IMG/VR virus record: IMGVR_UViG_3300025652_000444
Coordinates: 1 to 26,641 of that record
From: a virus
Strand: one strand, 5' to 3'
DNA length: 26,641 nt
Numbering within the stretch: position 1 is the stretch's first letter; the number at the start of each line of letters is the position of its first letter. Under the pieces are notes generated by a model. The model was not told the DNA's origin. It ran no database searches and saw only the letters and a list, made by a program, of their open reading frames with translations. The translations under genes and the position numbers were made by a program. Shown here piece after piece: positions 20,331 through 26,641 of the stretch.

Positions 20331-21229
20331 TGATCATTGGCTCCGAGAATCCTGTTGGCAGCTATTCTGCGATCCAGTCGAATTCAACAGAAACTCTCCG
20401 GGTTAGCCTCTCCTCCGAGATGATGCAAGAGCTTGATCTTACTCAAGATCAAACCGTAAAAGGCTCAGTGTCCGAAGATGGCAAGTCAATAACACTTAAT
20501 ACTGATAATGGTCGTGTACAGATTTCTGGCAACTTTTCAGAAGTTTCTGGGGAAGATGTTAATGTTAGGGTTAGATCAACAGAGGCTCCTGTTACAGAAA
20601 AAACAAAGCAGGCGGGGCAGATACAAGGGCAAGTGCCAACAAGAAGCTCTGAGTTAGATGAAATTTTTGAGGGCGTTTCAGAGAAGATAGACAGCAGCAC
20701 TGAGTTTAAGCAGCTCATGAAAGAGCTAAAAAACGAAATAAATTGGAACGGCGATAACGCTTCTGGAGATATAGATATTTTTCAGGGCGCTCCGGTACAT
20801 ATAGAATTTTCTAAAATGGAATTGAAGGACTCCAGAGCCAGCGTCTGGGAAGAAGCCCCAGAATCACGAGAACTTGAGCTAGGCGAAAACTCTGTAGATT
20901 TTGGTGAAGGTGAAATAAACTCTGGAGAAGATGAGTGGGGTGGTTTTGGAAGAGCGGTTGTTCCTGATATGGAAGGCTGGTCTGTAAACATTAACCACGA
21001 GCTATCTAACGGCGACAATGTTTGGCTTACGGGCAGGGTAGAGGCAGATAACCACGCACGGCTGTCAATGTGGTTTGACAACAGCGGCACTGCTGCTTAT
21101 GCCTTGCAGAATGTAGGCACCATTCAAGCTAAGATAGAATCGATGGGCCTAATTGTTGACCTGTTAGGTATAGCTCCCTACCCGAAAGAAGGTGAGCGGC
21201 TTAAAAGCACGTTTATGATCGAGGTTTAA
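20330..21229 (+). CDS. Unknown protein with a faint FliK-like C-terminus
   Basis: A 299-residue acidic protein without membrane segments or cysteine. The N-terminal ~75 residues (TETLRVSLSSEMMQELDLTQ, then VKGSVSEDGKSITLNTDNGR) look like a small beta domain. The middle is low-complexity and acidic (ELELGENSVDFGEGEINSGE). The C-terminal ~75 residues (DNVWLTGRVEADNHARLSMW, GTIQAKIESMGLIVDLLGIA) faintly resemble the C-terminal domain of FliK, the hook-length control protein of flagella and injectisomes, in strand/helix order only. This is weak, seen by eye and unverified. No lysis motif. It sits between the exported protein and the holin-like gene; a virion or secreted role is possible. Confidence 0.6.
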   Translation: MIIGSENPVGSYSAIQSNSTETLRVSLSSEMMQELDLTQDQTVKGSVSEDGKSITLNTDNGRVQISGNFSEVSGEDVNVRVRSTEAPVTEKTKQAGQIQGQVPTRSSELDEIFEGVSEKIDSSTEFKQLMKELKNEINWNGDNASGDIDIFQGAPVHIEFSKMELKDSRASVWEEAPESRELELGENSVDFGEGEINSGEDEWGGFGRAVVPDMEGWSVNINHELSNGDNVWLTGRVEADNHARLSMWFDNSGTAAYALQNVGTIQAKIESMGLIVDLLGIAPYPKEGERLKSTFMIEV

Positions 21230-21230
21230 A

Positions 21231-21707
21231 ATGAAGTTAAAAGGGCTATTGGCGTCACTCGCCCCTACCGTTGGCAAAGCACTTGGTGGGCCGATGGGTG
21301 GTATGGCGGTCAAATTGGTGGCCGACAAGCTGGGTATATCTAACACCACAGATCCGGCAAAACTTGAAAAATATTTAGAAGAGCATCCTGAATCTATTGC
21401 CCTGCTGCAAGAAGCGGAACGCGAGTTTTTCCTGACAATTCAAGAACGAGAGATTGACTTAGACAACTTTAAGATGGAGATGCAAGACCGCAAGCACTCC
21501 CGTGATATTTTTGGAGACGACCCTACACCTAAGATTTTTGCTATAATCTCGTTGATGGGATTCTTAGCGTATATATTCCTTGTTACTTTTAGAGGCCCGG
21601 ACGATACCGATGAAGCCACTATGAATATAATCTTAGGCTATTTAGGCGGATTGATATCAGGTATTAGCGCTTTTTTCTTTGGGTCTAGTAATAACCGAGG
21701 CCAATAG
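21231..21707 (+). CDS. Holin-like protein (3TM-holin type pattern)
   Basis: A 158-residue protein. The N-terminal part (LLASLAPTVGKALGGPMGGM, an amphipathic or membrane-seeking helix) is followed by a soluble helical region. Two clear membrane segments lie near the end (IFAIISLMGFLAYIFLVTF at 102-120 and IILGYLGGLISGISAFFFG at 133-151), then a short polar tail. The APTxGxALGGPxGG opening and the GYLGG...FFFGSS ending are like the 3TM holin family. It directly precedes the lysozyme gene (2-base gap), the usual place for a holin. It is the best candidate for the pore that releases the lysozyme. GAGG at 21221-21224 supports the ATG. Confidence 0.78.
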   Translation: MKLKGLLASLAPTVGKALGGPMGGMAVKLVADKLGISNTTDPAKLEKYLEEHPESIALLQEAEREFFLTIQEREIDLDNFKMEMQDRKHSRDIFGDDPTPKIFAIISLMGFLAYIFLVTFRGPDDTDEATMNIILGYLGGLISGISAFFFGSSNNRGQ

Positions 21708-21709
21708 TT

Positions 21710-22129
21710 ATGGAACAACTAATAGAAATGCTTAAACGCCACGAAGGCGTAAAGAGTCACGTATATAAGTGCTCTGCGGGCTATGAAAGCATTGGCGTGG
21801 GCAGAAATATCTCCAAGTCCGGGTTAGGGTTATCCGAGGATGAAGTAGACTATTTATTAGAGTCTGACATATCTCGGGTTATAAAAGAGCTTTCTTCGGA
21901 ATATCCGTGGTTTAGCTCACTTGATGATGTGCGAAAAGATGCTATGATTGACATTAGTTTTAACCTTGGTGCCACTCGACTACGTGGTTTCAAGCGCGCA
22001 TTAGCAGCTATGGACGTTGCTAACTACAAAACCGCATCTTTAGAATTTTTAGATTCCAAGTGGAGTCGGGATGTTAAGGGACGCTCAACCGAACTCGCGT
22101 ACATGATCGAGACGGGGAAGTACCTATAA
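21710..22129 (+). CDS. T4-type lysozyme (glycoside hydrolase 24) endolysin
   Basis: A 139-residue muramidase that cuts the glycan of peptidoglycan. The active-site block LKRHEGVKSHVYKCSAGY...IGVG matches T4 lysozyme with the spacing E12-8 aa-C21-5 aa-S27. T4 has E11, D20 and T26; Cys at the Asp position is a known variant of this family (E-8-D/C-5-T), but Ser at the Thr position is less common. The C-terminal part (SKWSRDVKGRSTELAYMIETGKY) matches the T4 SxWxxQxxxRAxRxxxMxxTGxY pattern. No signal peptide, so export depends on a holin. It lies 2 bases after the holin-like gene. Confidence 0.88.
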   Translation: MEQLIEMLKRHEGVKSHVYKCSAGYESIGVGRNISKSGLGLSEDEVDYLLESDISRVIKELSSEYPWFSSLDDVRKDAMIDISFNLGATRLRGFKRALAAMDVANYKTASLEFLDSKWSRDVKGRSTELAYMIETGKYL

Positions 22130-22141
22130 TGAGGTTAAGAA

Positions 22142-24031
22142 ATGCCGCTTCAGAAACTACAGTTAAAGCCGGGCGTTGACCGCGAGAATACTCGCTATGC
22201 CGCCGAAGGCAGTTGGTACGAAACCGACAAGGTGCGATTCAGACGGGGTATGCCTCAGAAGATTGGCGGCTGGGTTCGTTTGTCTGCGGCAACGTTTCTT
22301 GGTGTTTGCCGGTCTATGCTTAACTGGTCTACCCTGCAAAGACAAAACCTCGTATCTGTAGGCACTAACCTCAAGTACTACATAGAGCGAGGTGGGGCTT
22401 ATTTTGACATTACCCCTATTAGAGCAACCACAGCAGCGGGCGATGTTACGTTTGCAGCCGTAAACGGCGATGCTACTCTTACTGTAACCGATACTTCTCA
22501 TGGCGCCCTCCAGAATGACTTTGTGACTTTCTCTGGGGCTGCTTCTCTAGGCGGCAATATTACTGCGGCGGTGCTCAATCAAGAGTATCAGATAGCCACT
22601 ATAATCAACGGTAACTCCTACACTGTAGAGGCCAAAGACACTTCTGGTAATACTGTGTTGGCTAACGGGTCAGATACAGGCAACAGTGGCGGTAGTACAG
22701 TAGGCACCTACCAAATCAATACGGGTAACGAAATTGCGGTGCCTTTTACAGGCTGGTCTGCGGGTACTTGGGGGTCGAATACATGGGGCAATAGCGGTGT
22801 TACACTTGCTCCTATGCGGCTTTGGAGTCAGGCTAACTTTGGTGAGGACTTGTTCTTTACCTACCGTGGCGGCGAGCTTTTCTACTGGGATGCAAGCAAC
22901 TCGATAACTACCCGTGCAGTCTATGTGTCTTCGCTTAGCGGCGCGTCTAATGTACCTACTATAGTAAACAAAGCCTTTGTGTCGGACATATTCCGCTTTG
23001 CGTTTTGTTTTGGTTCTAATGATCTGGGTGCTGCTGCCCTTGACCCTATGCTTATCCGTTGGTCAGACCAAGAAGACGTAGCTAACTGGACACCTGCTGC
23101 TACTAACCAAGCAGGTAGCCTACGCCTTTCCCGAGGTAGTGAGATCATTACTGCACTACAAGCACGTCAAGAAATCTTAGTTTGGACTGACACCGCTGTT
23201 TACGGTCTTCAGTACTTAGGTGCCCCAGAGGTTTGGGGTGCGCAGCTACTCGGTGACAACATCACTATAGCCAGCACTAACGCAGCGGTATATTCCGGCA
23301 ACATAGCGTATTGGATGGGCACGGATAAGTTCTACAGCTACGACGGTACGGTTAAGACCCTGCCTTGTTCAGTTCGCAGCTATGTGTTTAATGACTTTAA
23401 TACTTCTCAATATGCTCAAGTAGTAGCTGGCACTAACGAGCGGTTTGACGAAATTTGGTGGTTTTACTGTTCTGCTGGGGTAACGCAGAACGACCGCTAC
23501 GTAGTGTACAACTACCTTCAAGACGTTTGGTACTACGGCACGTTAGCGCGCAGTGCTTGGGTAGACTCGGACCTTCGAGAGAATCCTATGGCCGCTACCT
23601 ACAGCAATAATTTAGTAAACCACGAAGTGGGCTACGACAACCAAGAAGGTGCAACGGCAAGCGCGATTACAGCTACAATAACTTCTTCTGAGTTTGACTT
23701 AGATAACGGCGATAGGTTCATGTTTATTAACCGTATGTTACCGGACGTAACGTTTGACGGGTCTACCGTTAGCGCCCCTGCCGCTACTATGACTTTACTG
23801 CCTATGCAGAACTCGGGTTCGGGGTACAACAATCCTTTGTCAGAAGGTGGCACTAATACTTCTACGGTAACGCGTTCAGCTACTGTGCCTATTGAGAAGT
23901 TTACAGGGCAAGTGTTTGTTCGAGTCCGTGGTAGACAAATGGCGTTTACGATGGAATCTACTGAAATAGGTGTGGCTTGGAAGCTAGGTATACCACGTTT
24001 GGATATGCGTCCTGATGGCAGGAGAGGCTAG
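22142..24031 (+). CDS. Tail nozzle/hub-like protein (P22 gp10 or T7 gp12 analogue)
   Basis: A 629-residue protein rich in Thr, Ala, Asn, Trp and Tyr, typical of large beta-propeller tail nozzles. N-terminus LQLKPGVDRENTRYAAEGSW, then YETDKVRFRRGMPQKIGGW, a pattern common to large tail proteins of marine short-tailed phages. Many Trp/Tyr-rich blade-like blocks follow (IAYWMGTDKFYSYDGTVK, EIWWFYCSAGV, YNYLQDVWYYGTL). It carries a GWSAGTWGSNTWG element (22751-22789), the W-x4-W-x4-W spacing seen twice in the repeat protein at 12282. The size fits nozzles of short-tailed phages; sequence similarity to P22 or T7 is not evident. TGAGGTTAAGAA precedes the ATG, almost identical to the site before the chaperone gene at 15415. 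Confidence 0.72.
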   Translation: MPLQKLQLKPGVDRENTRYAAEGSWYETDKVRFRRGMPQKIGGWVRLSAATFLGVCRSMLNWSTLQRQNLVSVGTNLKYYIERGGAYFDITPIRATTAAGDVTFAAVNGDATLTVTDTSHGALQNDFVTFSGAASLGGNITAAVLNQEYQIATIINGNSYTVEAKDTSGNTVLANGSDTGNSGGSTVGTYQINTGNEIAVPFTGWSAGTWGSNTWGNSGVTLAPMRLWSQANFGEDLFFTYRGGELFYWDASNSITTRAVYVSSLSGASNVPTIVNKAFVSDIFRFAFCFGSNDLGAAALDPMLIRWSDQEDVANWTPAATNQAGSLRLSRGSEIITALQARQEILVWTDTAVYGLQYLGAPEVWGAQLLGDNITIASTNAAVYSGNIAYWMGTDKFYSYDGTVKTLPCSVRSYVFNDFNTSQYAQVVAGTNERFDEIWWFYCSAGVTQNDRYVVYNYLQDVWYYGTLARSAWVDSDLRENPMAATYSNNLVNHEVGYDNQEGATASAITATITSSEFDLDNGDRFMFINRMLPDVTFDGSTVSAPAATMTLLPMQNSGSGYNNPLSEGGTNTSTVTRSATVPIEKFTGQVFVRVRGRQMAFTMESTEIGVAWKLGIPRLDMRPDGRRG

Positions 24032-24678
24032 TGGCTGAGCGACTAGTACAAAAAGTCCCAGCGCCTGCGCTTCCTATACCCAAGGCGGGGCCACTTAAGC
24101 AGTATCTGGATGACCTGAACAACATATTACGTCTGTTTTTTAACTTAGTATCGAACGCGGTTAACAGTGTATTTGGAGAGCAAGGTGGGCGGTTTATAGA
24201 ATCTCCGAATGGTAAATTTTTCTCTACTACAGATCAAAACGCAGCGGTAGTAAATACGGCTTACGCATTACAGTTTGAAAATACGTATTTAGGAGAAGCC
24301 ATAACCATAGCTGGAGGCTCTAATACACAAATAACTCCAACACATTCAGGGGTTTATAATTTTGCGCTTTCGGTAGAGTTAAACAGCACTAGCGCTAGTA
24401 CCAAGACAGTAAACTTTTGGGTACGTAGAAGTGGTGTAGATATAGCCAACACAGGTAGAGAGCACGTAATTTCTGGTTCTGGTAGTATGAACGTGTTTAG
24501 TTACACTTTTTCAATAGACACAACAGCAGGGCAGTACATAGAGCTTATGTGGGCTACAGACGACACAAATATAACGTTAAACCATCAAGCAGCAGCTAGT
24601 CCTGCTCCTGTTGTGCCGTCCACCTTATTAACCGTAACTTTTGTGTCAGCGTTGCCAGAAACGCTACCGACACCGTAG
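24031..24678 (+). CDS. Fibre-like protein with a jelly-roll-type domain
   Basis: A 215-residue protein starting at GTG 24031, which overlaps the upstream TAG. An N-terminal helical segment (LKQYLDDLNNILRLFFNLVS, then NAVNSVFG) is followed by a beta domain (TAYALQFENTYLGEAITIAG, TPTHSGVYNFALSVELNS, VNFWVRRSGVDIANTG, SYTFSIDTTAGQYIELMW), whose strand order and GVYNF motif resemble C1q/TNF-like jelly-roll domains of phage fibres. It ends in a Pro/Thr tail. It may be a short side fibre attached to the nozzle or a part that binds a receptor. Similar proteins follow nozzle genes in marine phages. Role unproven. Confidence 0.72.
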   Translation: MAERLVQKVPAPALPIPKAGPLKQYLDDLNNILRLFFNLVSNAVNSVFGEQGGRFIESPNGKFFSTTDQNAAVVNTAYALQFENTYLGEAITIAGGSNTQITPTHSGVYNFALSVELNSTSASTKTVNFWVRRSGVDIANTGREHVISGSGSMNVFSYTFSIDTTAGQYIELMWATDDTNITLNHQAAASPAPVVPSTLLTVTFVSALPETLPTP

Positions 24679-24687
24679 GAGAAGATT

Positions 24688-26091
24688 ATGCTAGATGGAG
24701 GACTCAGTTGGCTTACTTCTAAAGTTCTTGTCCCTAGCGTGCTTTCTGGTATAGGAAGTTTGTTTGGTGGAGGTGGCAAAAGCATTGAAGCTACTCCAAT
24801 GACTCCAGAAGAAAAAGAGTTATTTAACGCCGCCCAAAAAACAGATAACGCTATACGCTTGGCAACACAAGATGAAGACGGGTTTGTTTCCGGTACAGAG
24901 GGCACTGCGCCAGAGGCTTACCTTTTAGATGCTTATGAAGCTGTTAACGCACTGCCAGATTCAGACTTAGAATTTTTTGGTGATACCAAAGATAAGCTTT
25001 TGGACAGTTTGGTGGGTGCGGGTGTTGACTCCTCTACGTCTTCACAGGGAGTTAAAGGTAAATGGTATGACCCCGAAACTGGAGAAGTATTGCCTGACTT
25101 TAATCCCAATACCGGTGAGGGTATGGGCACACTATTTCCGACTTTTTACCCAGACTCTGTAGCCGATCCGGGTGGTGGTGGGGGCGGTGGAGACACAGCA
25201 GCGAGTAGTGAAGCGGGTAGTACGGCTAGTAGCTCAACGGATAGTGCGCCAGAAAACGCAGTAGACTTAGATACTGAACATCCGTGGCTCTATGAAGGTA
25301 ATGGGGTGTTGCGTAATGTCTTTACTGGTGAAGTTCTAACAAACGAAAGTGGCACTGAAAATCTTGTTGTAGGTGGTAGGTACAGTACGGGCGAGCCAAA
25401 CCCTGCGACAGAAAGAACCGACACCGTGCCTACGGGCACTTTAACTTTACCTACTATTTTGCCCTTACCGGATTTTGGTGGCACTAGCACTACTAGCTCC
25501 CCATCCGACATTTCGTCCTTACCGGATTTTGATAGCACTAGCACTACTGGCTCAACGGGTACAGGTACAACGGGTACAGGAACTACAGGTACAGGAACTA
25601 CAGGTACAGGAACTACAGGTACAGGTACAACGGGTACAGGAACTACAGGTACAGGAACTACAGGTACAGGTACGACAAACACCGGAGGCACGGGTGGCGG
25701 GTTAAGCACTGGCACGGGCACAGGTGATGGTGCAGGTACAGGATCAGGTACGGGCACAGGTGACGGAGCGGGCGACGGGGATGGTACTGGAGATGGTACT
25801 GGAGACGGTACAGGCGATGGTGCAGAAAGAGGCCAAGAGCTTGCAAATATTGTAGGCGGTGGCGGTAGCGGTAGCGGCGGTATGCGTACTGTTAAGACAG
25901 AAAAAGCAGGGTTGGCTGACATAACTAACACATACGACCCAAGTCTTTCCCTTGCCGAAAACATGGCCCTTATGCTGGGTACAAAAACGCAAGAGGAAGA
26001 CGCAGTGGATAGCGCACTTATGTACGGTGGTGGTATAGTACAACCCGCTGATATAAATGCTGAAATTTTAAGAATTTTAGGGAGTCGCTAG
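24688..26091 (+). CDS. Low-complexity virion protein with tandem repeats, possible internal protein
   Basis: A 467-residue protein. The short hydrophobic N-terminus (LSWLTSKVLVPSVLSGIGSL) could be a membrane-active helix, as in some ejection proteins. A folded-looking acidic part follows to about 220. Two direct repeats around LPDF (54-base period, 25463 and 25517) lead into eight TGTGT-type units (25555-25674) and then four GDGT units (25777-25824). The C-terminus is more normal (LADITNTYDPSLSLAENMAL, MLGTKTQEEDAVDSALMYGG). No enzymatic motif. AGGAG at 24677-24681 gives a strong start. Position after the nozzle and fibre genes fits an internal/ejection or tail protein; not confirmed. Confidence 0.68.
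   Translation: MLDGGLSWLTSKVLVPSVLSGIGSLFGGGGKSIEATPMTPEEKELFNAAQKTDNAIRLATQDEDGFVSGTEGTAPEAYLLDAYEAVNALPDSDLEFFGDTKDKLLDSLVGAGVDSSTSSQGVKGKWYDPETGEVLPDFNPNTGEGMGTLFPTFYPDSVADPGGGGGGGDTAASSEAGSTASSSTDSAPENAVDLDTEHPWLYEGNGVLRNVFTGEVLTNESGTENLVVGGRYSTGEPNPATERTDTVPTGTLTLPTILPLPDFGGTSTTSSPSDISSLPDFDSTSTTGSTGTGTTGTGTTGTGTTGTGTTGTGTTGTGTTGTGTTGTGTTNTGGTGGGLSTGTGTGDGAGTGSGTGTGDGAGDGDGTGDGTGDGTGDGAERGQELANIVGGGGSGSGGMRTVKTEKAGLADITNTYDPSLSLAENMALMLGTKTQEEDAVDSALMYGGGIVQPADINAEILRILGSR
25463..25552 (+). repeat. Direct repeat, 54-base period
   Basis: CCTTACCGGATTTT occurs at 25463-25476 and 25517-25530, and similarity continues for about 36 bases (GGTGGCACTAGCACTACT and GATAGCACTAGCACTACT). It encodes two LPDFxxTSTTxS segments just before the TGTGT array. 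Confidence 0.8.
25555..25674 (+). repeat. Eight 15-base tandem units encoding TGTGT
   Basis: Eight in-frame units close to ACAGGTACAGGAACT. Units 1-4 and 5-8 match in order, so a higher 60-base period is present. Codon use inside the units is more uniform than in neighbouring sequence, pointing to recent slippage or unequal crossing-over. Confidence 0.92.
25777..25824 (+). repeat. Four 12-base units encoding GDGT/GDGA
   Basis: Units GGGGATGGTACT, GGAGATGGTACT, GGAGACGGTACA and GGCGATGGTGCA, in frame, just after the TGTGT array and a GTG-rich linker. Asp/Gly repeats of this kind could bind calcium, though the spacing does not match RTX nonapeptides. Confidence 0.85.
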
Positions 26092-26093
26092 CG

Positions 26094-26641
26094 ATGTCCG
26101 TGTTTACAAAGTTTATTAAAAATCGATACACCGACGACGGTGTGGGGTTAGGTAGCTTAGATTTTAGCAATATAGCCAAAGACTTAGGTGCAGCGACAGC
26201 CCTATACGGTATTGTAAATCCTAATGATTCCAGCGGGTTAGCTAACTTTTTTGGCACTGGGCGTCCACAACAGCCTGTCGGGTACACTGGCGGTATTCCT
26301 AATTACACTGCCACTAGGGAGCTAGCCCCTAACGCTTTTGCTTCTACTTACACTACTCCAGATGGAGAACTCGCTACTCGTAGGCCCGGTATGGCGGGAC
26401 GCAGGTATTTTACTGATACGCAGTTTACGCAGTCTACCGACGAACCCCTTATGGGTGTTACAAAAGAACAAATAGCTGCCCAAAACCAAGCTGCTATAGA
26501 CGATCAAGCGCTTTTTGAAAGCATACTGGGCGGGGTAGAAGCGCAACGCGTAGCCGACGCAGCTACACCTGTGGCTACACCTGTGGCTACACCTGTGGCT
26601 ACACCTGTGGCTACACCTGTGGCTACACCTGTGGCTACAAC
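26094..26641 (+). CDS. Partial virion-like protein ending in an ATPV repeat
   Basis: The ATG at 26094 follows the upstream stop by 2 bases (TAGCGATG) with GGGAG at 26080-26084. At least 182 residues are visible and the frame stays open to the window end. It begins MSVFTKFIKNRYTDDGVGLG, then SLDFSNIAKDLGAATALYGI. A Pro/Thr/Arg-rich middle follows (YTGGIPNYTATRELAPNAFA, MAGRRYFTDTQFTQSTD), then an Ala/Gln helix (EQIAAQNQAAIDDQALFESI). It ends in ATPV units. No known domain is visible; probably an internal/ejection or tail protein like its neighbour. The C-terminal part lies beyond the window. Confidence 0.7.
   Translation, partial: MSVFTKFIKNRYTDDGVGLGSLDFSNIAKDLGAATALYGIVNPNDSSGLANFFGTGRPQQPVGYTGGIPNYTATRELAPNAFASTYTTPDGELATRRPGMAGRRYFTDTQFTQSTDEPLMGVTKEQIAAQNQAAIDDQALFESILGGVEAQRVADAATPVATPVATPVATPVATPVATPVAT
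26562..26641 (+). repeat. 12-base tandem array encoding ATPV, open at the window end
   Basis: Six identical units GCTACACCTGTG (26562-26633), then a start of a seventh (GCTACAAC) whose last bases differ. The array is in frame and reaches the window edge. Identity at the DNA level shows very recent expansion. Confidence 0.92.

Noticed and set aside
25555-25674. CRISPR-like array
   Set aside because: Units are 15 bases, contiguous, without spacers, and in frame within a gene.
25290-25964. A 224-codon open frame on the - strand, rich in Pro and Val
   Set aside because: It is the mirror image of the Gly/Thr tandem repeats on the + strand; the repeat units lack stop codons in several frames. No ribosome site or family pattern.
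1-26641. tRNA, rRNA, integrase, att site or insertion sequence
   Set aside because: Reading both strands I saw no cloverleaf with the conserved TTCGA arm, no recombinase or transposase motif and no terminal inverted repeats; a tRNAscan-SE run would be needed to exclude a tRNA fully.

Overview
This window is a 26.6 kb slice of a tailed-phage genome (or an environmental phage contig), cut open at both ends. Every supported gene is on the + strand, with very short gaps or stop/start overlaps (TAATG, ATGA, TGATG). Many products look like families I associate with uncultured marine phages, so a marine Gram-negative host is plausible, but no gene names the host. The portal, adaptor and nozzle-like proteins, and the absence of any tail-tube or tape-measure gene, point to a short-tailed (podovirus-like) virion.

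Layout. (1) 1-7670 is packaging and head: the end of the large terminase, a long P22-type portal, four small genes, a GroES-like co-chaperonin, a scaffold-like acidic coiled-coil protein, a conserved unknown, a decoration-like protein and a Mu gpT-type major capsid protein behind a perfect Shine-Dalgarno. (2) 7671-7920 is the only long non-coding gap. It holds two tandem hairpin terminators, a promoter-like sequence, and a compact RNA with a perfect 10-bp stem and two possible pseudoknots. (3) 7921-13366 holds virion proteins of unknown role, four overlapping genes for small very basic proteins, a gp4-type adaptor, a second adaptor, two Cys4 zinc-ribbon proteins and a protein built on an exact 22-residue repeat. 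(4) 13383-15837 is the tail fibre, a polyglycine-rich adhesin-like protein and a tail-fibre assembly chaperone.

(5) 15850-18476 is a visibly A+T-richer cassette: one glycosyltransferase followed by three different 2-oxoglutarate/Fe(II) oxygenases. (6) 18492-22129 is a host-exit block: a tail-anchored membrane protein, a small membrane/coiled-coil protein, a class 3 lipase, a lipoprotein, a small exported Cys4 protein, an unknown protein with a faint FliK-like C-terminus, a holin-like protein and a T4-type lysozyme. (7) 22142-26641 returns to virion parts: a nozzle-like protein, a jelly-roll-like fibre protein and two proteins with tandem repeats, probably internal or ejection proteins; the last runs off the window.

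The genes together describe building, decorating and releasing the virion. No integrase, replication, tRNA, CRISPR or insertion sequence was seen. The least ordinary items are the structured RNA island after the capsid gene, the oxygenase/glycosyltransferase cassette, the lipase in the lysis block, the cluster of tiny basic proteins and the 22-residue-repeat protein.
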